Source: Actinomycetota bacterium | GTDB lineage: Bacteria > Actinomycetota > Actinomycetes > Actinomycetales > Microbacteriaceae | Assembly: GCA_009699665.1 (NCBI GenBank) | Contig: WLNS01000008.1 | Coordinates: 1-20,884, forward strand | Direction: 5' to 3' | Length of the DNA stretch: 20,884 nucleotides | Shown here: piece after piece, positions 7,088 to 14,288 of the stretch | Numbering within the stretch: position 1 is the stretch's first letter | How the letters are laid out: each line of letters opens with the position of its first letter | The notes under the pieces: generated by a model | What the model was told of the DNA's origin: nothing | Seen by the model: the letters and a program-made list of their open reading frames with translations, nothing else | Database searches by the model: none | Position numbers and translations under genes: made by a program

Positions 7088-7104
7088 ACACTAGAACAAG
7101 TGTA
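7087..7104. repeat. 6-bp inverted repeat, operator-like
   Basis: TACACT (7087-7092) and AGTGTA (7099-7104) form a perfect inverted repeat around AGAACA. Size and spacing resemble a dimeric-regulator half-site pair, but no gene start lies next to it, so its role is unknown. Confidence 0.35.
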
Positions 7105-7254
7105 CAGAAATTAGGGGAAAAACATAATTGGCCGCCCATTCGGCGCGTGCGAAAGGTGCAAAGGACGCCCCATGCCGACCGTCCGCGCGGTTAGCTAACG
7201 GATCAGCGAAAGAGACGTGCGTGCCAACGCGCGGAAAACGCCGGGCAGGAGCCT

Positions 7255-8976
7255 CTAAGCGGGAATCGCCCGACGCGCCACGTTTCTTCCACGAGAAATC
7301 GCAATGGCGAGAAGGATCAAGCCGAACACACCACTCGCCGCCACGCCGAGGATGCTGCCCAAAGCATTCACGCTGTCACCGGTGATCAATGCTTGGGCAC
7401 CGCGCATGGCTATCGACACGGGCAGCACGTTGCCAAAGAACTGCAAAATTCCTGGGGCCCAGCTCAGGGGCAGAATCACACCCGCCGCCACGATCTGTAG
7501 GGTCAGTAACGCGATTGATATCAACCACGTCGCGCGCGGTGCGAGCGCCGCGAGACCCTGATGTAAGAGGGCAAAAGAAATTGCGGCGATGATGACGAGT
7601 GCAAAAAAGCCGACGTGATCTATGGCCGATACTCCGCTCGCTGCGGCAGCAACCACAACGAGCGCGCCCTGGGCGGCAGACAAACCGACCATGGGAAGAG
7701 CGGAACGAACCAGAAGTCGGCGGCTGCTTGCCCGGCTCAGCAGGCCGCGCTGCTGCAGCGGCCGATAGACCAACGCCAAGATTAAGGCCCCCAGCCACAG
7801 CCCAATGGGCATCATCACGGCGCCAAGGGCCGATTGCACCGACGGCAATGCCGGCGAGGTTGTGATGTTCGCTTTGACCGGGTTTGCTGCGACCGATGCC
7901 AATTGCTCGGCCTCCAAGCCGGTATAGCGAGGTATCGCATTCGCCCCCGCTTTCAAACCATCGGCGATTGCTTTCGCACCGCCCGTGGCCTGGCTCAATC
8001 CATTAGCCAGCAGCGGCAGGCCATCAGCAAATTGTTGCGTACCCGTGGCCAGGTAGTCGCTTCCCTCGGCGATGAGTCCCGAGACATACTGAGCAGCGGT
8101 TAAACCGCCGGTCATGAGCGCCCCTCCCGCACCGAGAGCGGCGGTGGTGGTATCAATGTCGTCGAGTGTGGCCTTTGCGCCCGGGACATCGTTTGCATTG
8201 AGCTGAGCGCGCAATTGCGCATTGAGCGTCGCCAACTGATCAAGCCCACTGAGGTACAGGGTGCTAAAAGACTGCAGCAGGCCCAGCCCGGAGGTGAGGC
8301 TGGTATTGGCCGTGGCTAAATCTCGAGCGCCCGCGGCCATTTGAGCGCTGGCTCCCGGAAGAATGGAAGCTGCGGAATTGAGGGCGCCCAGGCCGTCGGC
8401 AAGTTGCTGCTGACCCTCGGCTGCCGCACCCAGTTGCTTGCCGATTTCGCTAAAACCGACGAGAAGCGCGTTGATATAGACCTGAGTAAACGCCTGTGCG
8501 ATTTGTTCGGTCAGATTCCCGGCCATTGAGCGCGCCAACACGGTGGCGGCGTAACTGTGCGCGCCATCCGTCTGAATGTCGACAGTTGCCTGCACCGGAT
8601 CTTCTGTCGTGGCAGAGAGGTAGGCCCGCGAAAAATTGGACGGAATAGTGAGCACCGCTGAATACTGGCCGCTCTGCAGGCCCGCCTGAGCGGTTGCGGC
8701 GTTCGTGAGAGTCCAATTGAAGCCGTCAGTATTGCTTGTCACCAGCTGACCCACCAAGAGGCGGCCAATGGCAATAGGAATCTGATCGTTATTCACGTCG
8801 ATCATGACAATGTCGTCTTGATTGACAATGGCCGCGTTCAAATTTGGTTGGCCGGTATCACTATTGAGCGAAGCCGGTTGCAAAGCCCACAAACCGACGA
8901 GGGCAATCAGAACAGGCACGGCGAGGCTCATGCCGAGGAACCACCGGTTTCGGCGTCTGGGTTGAGATTGGCTCAT
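7255..8976 (-). CDS. YhgE/Pip-family membrane protein
   Basis: Integral membrane protein of 573 residues with the layout of the YhgE/Pip (phage-infection protein-like) family, related to ABC-2 permeases. A basic N terminus precedes one membrane segment (about 13-33). A large extracytoplasmic part follows (about 35-380), with the recurring small-residue pattern ADGLxxLxxG (QQQLADGLGALN near 190, FADGLPLLANGL near 320) predicted to be helical or coiled. About five membrane segments follow between 385 and 565. Homologues are often encoded beside RND/MMPL or ABC exporters and are thought to help export or secretion; the precise role is not known. The ATG at 8976 overlaps the stop of the MMPL gene in an ATGA arrangement, so translation is coupled. 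It is the last gene of the export operon. Confidence 0.85.
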   Translation of the reverse strand: MSQSQPRRRNRWFLGMSLAVPVLIALVGLWALQPASLNSDTGQPNLNAAIVNQDDIVMIDVNNDQIPIAIGRLLVGQLVTSNTDGFNWTLTNAATAQAGLQSGQYSAVLTIPSNFSRAYLSATTEDPVQATVDIQTDGAHSYAATVLARSMAGNLTEQIAQAFTQVYINALLVGFSEIGKQLGAAAEGQQQLADGLGALNSAASILPGASAQMAAGARDLATANTSLTSGLGLLQSFSTLYLSGLDQLATLNAQLRAQLNANDVPGAKATLDDIDTTTAALGAGGALMTGGLTAAQYVSGLIAEGSDYLATGTQQFADGLPLLANGLSQATGGAKAIADGLKAGANAIPRYTGLEAEQLASVAANPVKANITTSPALPSVQSALGAVMMPIGLWLGALILALVYRPLQQRGLLSRASSRRLLVRSALPMVGLSAAQGALVVVAAAASGVSAIDHVGFFALVIIAAISFALLHQGLAALAPRATWLISIALLTLQIVAAGVILPLSWAPGILQFFGNVLPVSIAMRGAQALITGDSVNALGSILGVAASGVFGLILLAIAISRGRNVARRAIPA

Positions 8977-11801
8977 GCGCTGACCTCCGCTCCGGCGAAT
9001 ACCGTGGAGGCAACAACTCGTCGGCCGGTTACCGCAACCTTAGATTGCAGTCCCACCACGAGAGAAACATCAGAGCCCAGCTCGCGAACGAGCAGGCTCA
9101 ACAGAGGTCCGGGTCGCGTGAGCTGGCGAGCATCACAGACAACCAAAGCTTCATTCCCCGTCACGGCGATGGCCAGGTCAACCGCCCAGATTTGATCAGC
9201 CGTCAGTTCGGCGGCATCAGTGGTGAGGTCCATGCCGGCTGGCGTGATGTTGGCCACTTCAGCAATCTCACGGGCCAACCCCAGAACCTGGTCAATCTGC
9301 TTGCCCTGAGGCCGGCGGCCATTCAGAGCCAGTTGACTGCGCAGTTGCCGACCGAGTTCACCGGCTACGGGTTTTGTTCCAAGGAGAACCAAACTCGCCC
9401 GACGTCTGACCTCGGCTGCGTCAAAGGGCAGCGGCTTACCCAAGACGCTCACATCGCCGCTAATCGTGCCTCTGCCACTTATCGCGGCCAGGATGGGCGT
9501 GAGTTCGTCGTGCGGATCGGCAAGAATTTCAACGACGTCTCCGGCCTTCGCACGAAGATGAAGATTGTTTTCGGCGGAGTCAATGGCAAGCGTGACGGAG
9601 GCCGGTAGTGACCTCTGCCACTCCCACGCTTCACGCTGCCGTTCGACAACGGCGCCTTCAATATCGACGTCGGGCATCGAGCGAAGGGCCTTCGGCAGCC
9701 ACCAGCCGTGATCGCCCATCAGCCACATGAAGGCGGGGATGATCGTCATGCGAACGATGAGCGCGTCAAAAAGCACACCCACGGCCAGTGCGAGTGCCAT
9801 GGATTGAATCGTGGCGGCACCCCCGGGAACGAACGAGAAGAACACCGCGGCCATGATGAGGGCGGCTGCAACAACCACGCGTGCCGAGGCGGTGAACCCG
9901 TGCGTAACGGATTCCTTTGCGTTGCGGGTGGCCACATAGTGTTCGCTGATTCGCGAAACGAGGAACACCTGATAGTCCATAGCAAGTCCGAACAAGACGG
10001 CCATGACCATGATGGGCATAAACGAAATAATCGGGCCCGGTTTGGCTAAACCAAAGAGCTCAGCCCCAAACCCCTGCTGAAAAATCGCCGACGTCACGCC
10101 GAAGGCCGCGGCGACCGACAGCAGGAAGCCGAAGGTGGCCGACAGCGGAACAGCGACTGATCGGAAAACGATCAGCAACAGAACAAGACTGAGTCCGACA
10201 ACAATGATGGCGAACGGCCCAATGGCTCCCGAGAGTACTTGAGAGATATCAATATTGAGAGCCGTCTGGCCGGTGATGTCGTAGCTGTAACCGTTTTGCT
10301 TCTCGAACGACGCGGCATTATCGCGAAGCTCGTGCACCAGCGCCTCGGTGTCGAGCGAGTCGGGAGACGTGGTGGGGGTAATCGAGACGATAGCCGCATC
10401 GAGAGTGGGGTTTGGATATGCCGGGCTGACGCTCGCCACACCCTTGACGTTTTTGAATGTGTCGGAAAAATCCGTCAGGGTGCCGGCAAGTTTCGTCACA
10501 TCCGTGTGCGAAATATCGGCGATGGCGATGAGGGGGCCGTTTGCGCCGGGACCCCAACCGTCGGCGATGGCATCGTAACCCGTGCGCGTGACGCTGCCCG
10601 CGGGATCCGCACCCGCGTCCGGGAGCGCAAGACGCATGTTCAGTGCGGGAAGGGCGATGGCGATCAAAGCTGCCGCTGCAATCAGGAGCGTGACCAGCGG
10701 GCGGCGAGTAATGAGCTTCACCCAGCGTGCACCCATGGTGCGTGGAACAGCAGCCGTCTCACGGCGGTAGGCACGCGATGTTGGTTTCGGAACGAGCTTT
10801 TTACCGCCGAGGGACAGCAGTGCGGGAAGAAGCGTGATGGCGGCCAGCATCGAAATAATGACACCCGCGGCTGCGCCGATTCCCATGGCGGACAGAAATG
10901 GAATGCCCACCACGAGCAAGCCCAGAAGGGCAATCACGACGGTGGCACCGGCAAACATGACAGCCGTTCCCGCCGTCGCGGTGGCCACGGCTATGGATTC
11001 TCGGATCGCCATACCGTGCGCGACCTGCGTTCTATGTCGCGCCAGGATGAAGAGCGCGTAGTCGATTCCAACGGCCAGACCCAGCATCTCGGCCAGCAAC
11101 GGGGTGGTGCTCGACAGGTTGATGGCCTGCGAACCCAACGTGATGAGGCCGTCAGTAATGAGAACACTGATCAGAGCCATGATGAGGGGCATGCCCGCGG
11201 CGAGGAGTGCGCCGAACGTAATGGCCAAAACAACGAAAGAGATGACGAGGCCGATGGCCTCCGTCAGGTCACCGTGTCCGGGCTCATTGGGTACGCCGCT
11301 GTAGGCAAGCGTGAGTTCGGTTCCAGAAATCCCCTCAATCGCAGCTTTTTGCACGTCGTTGTACTGGGATTGAGTCAGGCTCGATTGCGGGACGTTCATC
11401 GTCAACGTGGCATACGCCATCGATCCGTCATGAGAAATCGCCTGTCCCGGCTGATCGACCGTCGGGTTGAACGGACTCATGACCGCGTCGACGCCGTCTA
11501 CCGTGAGCAGCTTGGCGTCAGCCCGCTCGATAGCCGCCCGTTCGGTAGTGATGCTGCCTCCATCGGGGGCAATGTAAATCACCTTGATGCTTGCGTTAGA
11601 CGCTGCCGGAGGGAACCTCTGCTCCAGCATGTCTAAGGCGACCTGTGCCGGAGTTCCGGGAATGCTGAACGAAGAATCAAATCGCGGGCCCAAGAGCAAA
11701 CCGCCGCCAAAAATCGCTGCGAGGAGAAGAATCCAGGCGATTAATACCGAGAATCGCCAACGCGCTGCCCACCCACCAATGCGATAGAGCAACTTCGACA
11801 T
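8973..11801 (-). CDS. MMPL/RND-family transporter with C-terminal pseudo-ABC ATPase domain
   Basis: Inner-membrane transporter of 942 residues. Residues 1-705 form a standard MMPL protein: TM1 at 17-37, an extracytoplasmic loop, membrane bundles at about 185-345 and 525-690, and the two proton-relay motifs GIDYALF (D247/Y248) and MDYQVF (D609/Y610). MMPL proteins usually end soon after the last membrane segment. Here about 208 further residues (735-942) resemble an ABC nucleotide-binding domain: LHLRAKAGDVVEIL at 748-761, then LAAISGRGTISGDVSVLGKP at 771-790, LTADQIWAVDLA at 866-877 and EALVVCDA at 884-891. The Walker A, LSGGQ, Walker B Glu and H-loop residues are missing, so ATP hydrolysis is not expected. 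The start is ATG 11801, without a Shine-Dalgarno sequence but with TAACAT 6 nt upstream. It lies 43 nt after drrB and overlaps YhgE by 4 nt. Substrate unknown; lipids or drugs are typical for MMPL. Confidence 0.9.
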   Translation of the reverse strand: MSKLLYRIGGWAARWRFSVLIAWILLLAAIFGGGLLLGPRFDSSFSIPGTPAQVALDMLEQRFPPAASNASIKVIYIAPDGGSITTERAAIERADAKLLTVDGVDAVMSPFNPTVDQPGQAISHDGSMAYATLTMNVPQSSLTQSQYNDVQKAAIEGISGTELTLAYSGVPNEPGHGDLTEAIGLVISFVVLAITFGALLAAGMPLIMALISVLITDGLITLGSQAINLSSTTPLLAEMLGLAVGIDYALFILARHRTQVAHGMAIRESIAVATATAGTAVMFAGATVVIALLGLLVVGIPFLSAMGIGAAAGVIISMLAAITLLPALLSLGGKKLVPKPTSRAYRRETAAVPRTMGARWVKLITRRPLVTLLIAAAALIAIALPALNMRLALPDAGADPAGSVTRTGYDAIADGWGPGANGPLIAIADISHTDVTKLAGTLTDFSDTFKNVKGVASVSPAYPNPTLDAAIVSITPTTSPDSLDTEALVHELRDNAASFEKQNGYSYDITGQTALNIDISQVLSGAIGPFAIIVVGLSLVLLLIVFRSVAVPLSATFGFLLSVAAAFGVTSAIFQQGFGAELFGLAKPGPIISFMPIMVMAVLFGLAMDYQVFLVSRISEHYVATRNAKESVTHGFTASARVVVAAALIMAAVFFSFVPGGAATIQSMALALAVGVLFDALIVRMTIIPAFMWLMGDHGWWLPKALRSMPDVDIEGAVVERQREAWEWQRSLPASVTLAIDSAENNLHLRAKAGDVVEILADPHDELTPILAAISGRGTISGDVSVLGKPLPFDAAEVRRRASLVLLGTKPVAGELGRQLRSQLALNGRRPQGKQIDQVLGLAREIAEVANITPAGMDLTTDAAELTADQIWAVDLAIAVTGNEALVVCDARQLTRPGPLLSLLVRELGSDVSLVVGLQSKVAVTGRRVVASTVFAGAEVSA
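8976..9600 (-). other. Degenerate ABC nucleotide-binding-like domain inside the MMPL protein
   Basis: This marks residues ~735-942 of the MMPL protein. Compared by eye with the intact ATPase at 12669-13649, the pattern LTLEVEKGSVTALLGPNG lines up with LHLRAKAGDVVEILADPH. The following GKTTTVKAL lines up with DELTPILAAI, and YSGGMRRRIDLAGAL with LTADQIWAVDLAIAV. The phosphate-binding Gly/Lys/Thr residues, the SGGQ signature and the catalytic Glu are lost while the hydrophobic framework remains. This suggests a folded, non-hydrolysing domain. Confidence 0.65.
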
Positions 11802-11807
11802 AAAAAT

Positions 11808-11813
11808 ATGTTA
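11808..11813 (-). promoter_or_regulatory. Possible -10 box for a leaderless MMPL transcript
   Basis: On the minus strand TAACAT is followed by exactly 6 nt and then the MMPL ATG (11801). No Shine-Dalgarno sequence precedes that ATG. This matches the TANNNT-N6-ATG pattern at drrA, yajQ and the 13719-14090 gene and could be an internal promoter. A small GGGGT/ACCCC hairpin (11816-11830) lies just upstream. Confidence 0.4.
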
Positions 11814-11844
11814 GCGGGGTTAAACACCCCTCAACCACTGGGCG

Positions 11845-12672
11845 TCAGCGAGAAATTGTTGCGAACTTTCGAATCGAAAGTGGCACAAAGACAATAAGAA
11901 GCACGGCAACCCCGAGCAGCACGGTGGCGATGGGGTTTTGGGCGGGCCAGGCATCGCCGGCGACGGTGCCCGGGGGCACATTGCCGAAGAGCTCTCGCGC
12001 CGACTGCACCAGCGCAGAAACGGGATTCCACTCTGCGAACACTCTCAACGGTGTGGGCAGATTCTCGCTCGGCACGAACGCGTTCGAGATAAACGTGAGC
12101 GGAAAGAGAATCAAGAACGACGCGTTGTTGATGACTTCGGGACTCTTGACCGACATCCCCAAGAAGGCCATCACCCAGGAGAAGGCGTAAGCGAACAACA
12201 GGAGAATGGCGACCCCGGCGAGGAACTCAAGTGGGGAGGACTTGACTCTCCAGCCCACGAGCAAACCGGTTCCCATCATGACCAGCATCGACAGTGTGTT
12301 GATGACCAAGTCGCCGGTGGTGCGACCCACCAAGACGGCGGCACCACTCATCGGCAACGTGCGAAAGCGGTCAATGATGCCGTCTTTCAGGTCTTGGGCC
12401 ATCGCCGAGCCCGAGTAGGTGGAGCCAAAGACCACCGTTTGGGCAAAGATTCCCGCCATCAAGAACGATGTGTAGTCGCTTCCCGGAATAACAACCGCGG
12501 CCCCAAAAACGTAGGTGAACAGCAACACAAACATGATGGGCTGAATCAGGCTGAAGAGAAGGATCTCTGGCACGCGGATGATCTTCATCAGGTTTCGCCA
12601 AGTGGTAACCGCTCCGTCGCTGACGAAACGCGACACGGCATTGCCGGGAATGGGTTTCAGTGTGGTGCTCAT
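11845..12672 (-). CDS. ABC-2 type exporter permease, DrrB family
   Basis: Membrane permease of 275 residues, the usual size for DrrB-like daunorubicin-resistance permeases that pair with a separate ATPase. Six membrane segments can be placed: about 38-60, 68-88, 115-138, 149-172, 180-198 and 245-264. The ABC-2 signature region is clear: LFPLTFISNAFVP followed by LPTPLRVFAEWNPVSALVQS (about 190-223), and DLKDGIIDRFRTLPMS (95-110) is the coupling-helix region. The ATG at 12672 overlaps the TGA of the ATPase gene (12669-12671), so the two subunits are translationally coupled. The MMPL gene begins 43 nt downstream. Substrate specificity cannot be read from the sequence. Confidence 0.92.
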   Translation of the reverse strand: MSTTLKPIPGNAVSRFVSDGAVTTWRNLMKIIRVPEILLFSLIQPIMFVLLFTYVFGAAVVIPGSDYTSFLMAGIFAQTVVFGSTYSGSAMAQDLKDGIIDRFRTLPMSGAAVLVGRTTGDLVINTLSMLVMMGTGLLVGWRVKSSPLEFLAGVAILLLFAYAFSWVMAFLGMSVKSPEVINNASFLILFPLTFISNAFVPSENLPTPLRVFAEWNPVSALVQSARELFGNVPPGTVAGDAWPAQNPIATVLLGVAVLLIVFVPLSIRKFATISR

Positions 12673-13649
12673 GCCGCGCTCTCCGTTTCGGAATCTTCAG
12701 TTTCAGCGGCGTGGCCGGTGAGTTGAAGGAACACGTCATCGAGGGTGGGACGGCGCATGCCGGCATCGTGAAGGCCGATGCCTTTGGTTGCCGCGGCGCT
12801 CACGATGGCCGCCAGTGCCACAGGTCCTTCCTGAACGGGAACGACCAAGGTGCGGCCGTTGAGAACGGCGCTCTCCCCCGTGCCGAATCGGGTCAGTATG
12901 TCGCGGGCCGCATCAATCTGGGTCTCGTCAACGACGGTCACGGCAACGCGCAGTCCGCCGACCGAGGCCTTCAGTTCGTCGGCCGTGCCCTTGGCGATCA
13001 CCCGCCCGTTGTCGATCACAGAGATGGAATCGGCCAAGCGATCGGCCTCTTCAAGGTATTGAGTGGTGAGCAGAACCGTCGTGCCGTCGTTCACCAACTG
13101 CTCGATGACCTCCCACAAGCCAATGCGGCTGCGGGGGTCGAGTCCCGTCGTGGGCTCATCGAGAAAAAGCACGGGTGGCCGAATTACGAGGGCGCCGGCA
13201 AGGTCAATGCGTCGGCGCATGCCGCCTGAGTACCCCTTGACCGTTCGATTCTGGGCTTCGACAAGGTCGAAGAGTTCGATGAGCTCGGTGGCCCGCTGGC
13301 GCGCAACGCGCGCGCCCAAGTGGTAGAGCCTTCCCACCATCACGAGGTTCTCGAAACCGGTCAGGTTTTGATCAACGGCGGCATACTGTCCGCTCGCGCC
13401 GATCATGCGACGGATGGCCTGCGGCTCAGCAAAGACATCGACGCCGTCGATGAAGGCGGAGCCCGAATCGGGCTTAATCAGGGTGGTCAGTGCTTTGACC
13501 GTCGTGGTCTTGCCAGCACCGTTGGGGCCGAGAAGAGCGGTGACGCTGCCCTTCTCAACCTCGAGAGTGAGACCGTCGAGGGCCCTGACTTCGGGAGAGC
13601 CCTTGGGGGAATAAGTCTTGACGAGATCTCTCGCCTCGATGAATGCCAT
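12669..13649 (-). CDS. ABC exporter ATP-binding protein, DrrA family
   Basis: Cytoplasmic ATPase of 326 residues that would drive the DrrB-like permease encoded next. Walker A is GPNGAGKTT (41-49), the Q-loop lies around GASGQY (84-89), the signature is SGGMR (141-145) and Walker B is LFLDEP (161-166). The H-loop position carries Gln (TTQYLEEADRLAD, Q197) instead of His, as is usual in the DrrA group. The residues after ~225 form the C-terminal regulatory extension of DrrA-type proteins, ending with RRPTLDDVFLQLTG. It is the first gene of the export operon. No Shine-Dalgarno sequence is seen; TAAAAT lies exactly 6 nt before the ATG, which suggests leaderless transcription. Confidence 0.94.
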   Translation of the reverse strand: MAFIEARDLVKTYSPKGSPEVRALDGLTLEVEKGSVTALLGPNGAGKTTTVKALTTLIKPDSGSAFIDGVDVFAEPQAIRRMIGASGQYAAVDQNLTGFENLVMVGRLYHLGARVARQRATELIELFDLVEAQNRTVKGYSGGMRRRIDLAGALVIRPPVLFLDEPTTGLDPRSRIGLWEVIEQLVNDGTTVLLTTQYLEEADRLADSISVIDNGRVIAKGTADELKASVGGLRVAVTVVDETQIDAARDILTRFGTGESAVLNGRTLVVPVQEGPVALAAIVSAAATKGIGLHDAGMRRPTLDDVFLQLTGHAAETEDSETESAA

Positions 13650-13655
13650 GACCTA

Positions 13656-13661
13656 ATTTTA
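13656..13661 (-). promoter_or_regulatory. -10 box of a probable leaderless drrA-like promoter
   Basis: The minus strand reads TAAAAT, 6 nt, then ATG (13649). With a start point about 7 nt after the -10 box, the transcript would begin at or next to the A of the start codon. No -35 match is evident at 16-18 nt spacing; a TTGACT lies too close to serve. Confidence 0.5.
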
Positions 13662-13718
13662 TGGAGTCAACGAAAGCGCCCCTGACCACGCGGGGTTACT
13701 TCGAGGGATTCTTCAAGT

Positions 13719-14090
13719 TCAGTAGATGAGCAGCTTGGCGCGAACGGCCCGCTCAAATTCCGAGACTCTGCCCTTCGCGAGCTTGAGGTCGGTCCAGTCG
13801 AGAATCATGCTGAGTTGACCTGAGTCGTCTTCGATGAGGATGCACGGCTCCCGCCCCTCGCTGGCCGCGTGTTGGGCGTCCGTTCGTTCGTTTCGATGCA
13901 CCAAGACAAACTCGATCTGCAATTCATCGCGGAGGCGAACTTCCATCGCCTTCCACTCGGGCCGCTTGGCAAAAGTGGAATGCGTGATGTCGCACAGCTT
14001 GCACTCGGTGCGGCCAAACATGTGACCGAAGAAGTAGCTGAGCTCGCCGGCAAGACCGCCGTTTGCTTTGTAAACGCCGATGAGTCTCAT
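13719..14090 (-). CDS. Conserved protein of unknown function with CxxC motif
   Basis: A 123-residue cytoplasmic protein with no membrane segment or signal peptide. I do not recognise a named family. The N-terminal half carries FGHMFGRTECKLCDITH (residues 21-37), giving C30-x2-C33 with nearby H23 and H37, which could be a metal site or a redox pair. The second half has alternating strand and helix character (FVLVHRNER near 61-69, PCILIEDD near 82-89). It ends with a helix. This pattern is compatible with, but does not prove, a small thioredoxin-like or metal-binding fold. The start has TAATCT exactly 6 nt upstream and no Shine-Dalgarno sequence. It lies 69 bp upstream of the drrA-like gene on the same strand, so cotranscription into the export operon is possible. 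Confidence 0.75.
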   Translation of the reverse strand: MRLIGVYKANGGLAGELSYFFGHMFGRTECKLCDITHSTFAKRPEWKAMEVRLRDELQIEFVLVHRNERTDAQHAASEGREPCILIEDDSGQLSMILDWTDLKLAKGRVSEFERAVRAKLLIY

Positions 14091-14096
14091 GGAACA

Positions 14097-14102
14097 AGAT
14101 TA
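14097..14102 (-). promoter_or_regulatory. -10 box of a probable leaderless promoter
   Basis: The minus strand reads TAATCT, 6 nt (TGTTCC), then the ATG at 14090. This is the same TANNNT-N6-ATG layout as at drrA, MMPL and yajQ. Confidence 0.5.
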
Positions 14103-14120
14103 GCTTCGCCGGCGAAGGTG

Positions 14121-14165
14121 GTGGCGAGTGAGGGTCCGCGGCGCGAATTGCGGATTCGACTCCCC
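14121..14165 (-). repeat. Decayed, interrupted copy of the tRNA-Tyr 3' end
   Basis: 14121-14134 is identical over 14 bp to 14287-14300, the last 12 nt of tRNA-Tyr plus 2 nt beyond. After a 17-bp unrelated block (14135-14151), 14152-14165 reads on the minus strand as GGGGAGTCGAATCC. This matches 12 of 14 positions of the tRNA T-arm sequence GGGGGTTCGAATCC. The order and orientation are those of the real tRNA, so this looks like a duplicated tRNA 3' end split by a small insertion. Confidence 0.55.
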
Positions 14166-14171
14166 TACTGC

Positions 14172-14202
14172 CGCGCGCGAACGCATGCGTTCGAAACGCG
14201 CG
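14172..14202. repeat. Inverted repeat centred on a 16-bp palindrome
   Basis: CGAACGCATGCGTTCG at 14178-14193 is a perfect 16-bp palindrome. Allowing a 3-nt bulge (AAA, 14194-14196) the symmetry extends by six more pairs, 14172-14177 with 14197-14202. It lies between the tRNA remnant and the tRNA terminator, with no coding sequence around it. Confidence 0.7.
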
Positions 14203-14247
14203 TCAGCGGGGGCCCACCCAAGGGGGTTCTCATGCGTCACCAACCGA

Positions 14248-14286
14248 AAAAGTCCAAGACCCCCTTAACGGGGGTCTTGGACTTTT
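14248..14286 (-). terminator. Strong intrinsic terminator of tRNA-Tyr
   Basis: A perfect 17-bp inverted repeat (14248-14264 with 14270-14286) surrounds a 5-nt loop. On the minus strand the stem ends GGACTTTT and continues TTCGG, giving a T5 tract. It begins 3 nt beyond the tRNA 3' end, so it serves the tRNA transcript; the symmetric A/T ends would let it work in both directions. Confidence 0.85.
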
Positions 14287-14288
14287 GT

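Larger units (their letters stand above)
7006..7254. other. Non-coding stretch after the B-repeat fragment
   Basis: No gene is seen. It holds a cluster of G/C-run hairpins with T tracts on both strands (7044-7087), a 6-bp inverted repeat at 7087-7104 and a GTTAGCTAAC palindrome near 7188-7200. With the FKBP and B-repeat fragments it makes about 900 bp of disrupted sequence between the cat operon and the export operon. Confidence 0.5.

Noticed and set aside
10239..11636. Long plus-strand open frame (465 codons) opposite the MMPL gene
   Set aside because: Its composition is dominated by Arg, Gly and His from the antisense of membrane-protein codons, with no family resemblance; the MMPL frame has both conserved relay motifs.
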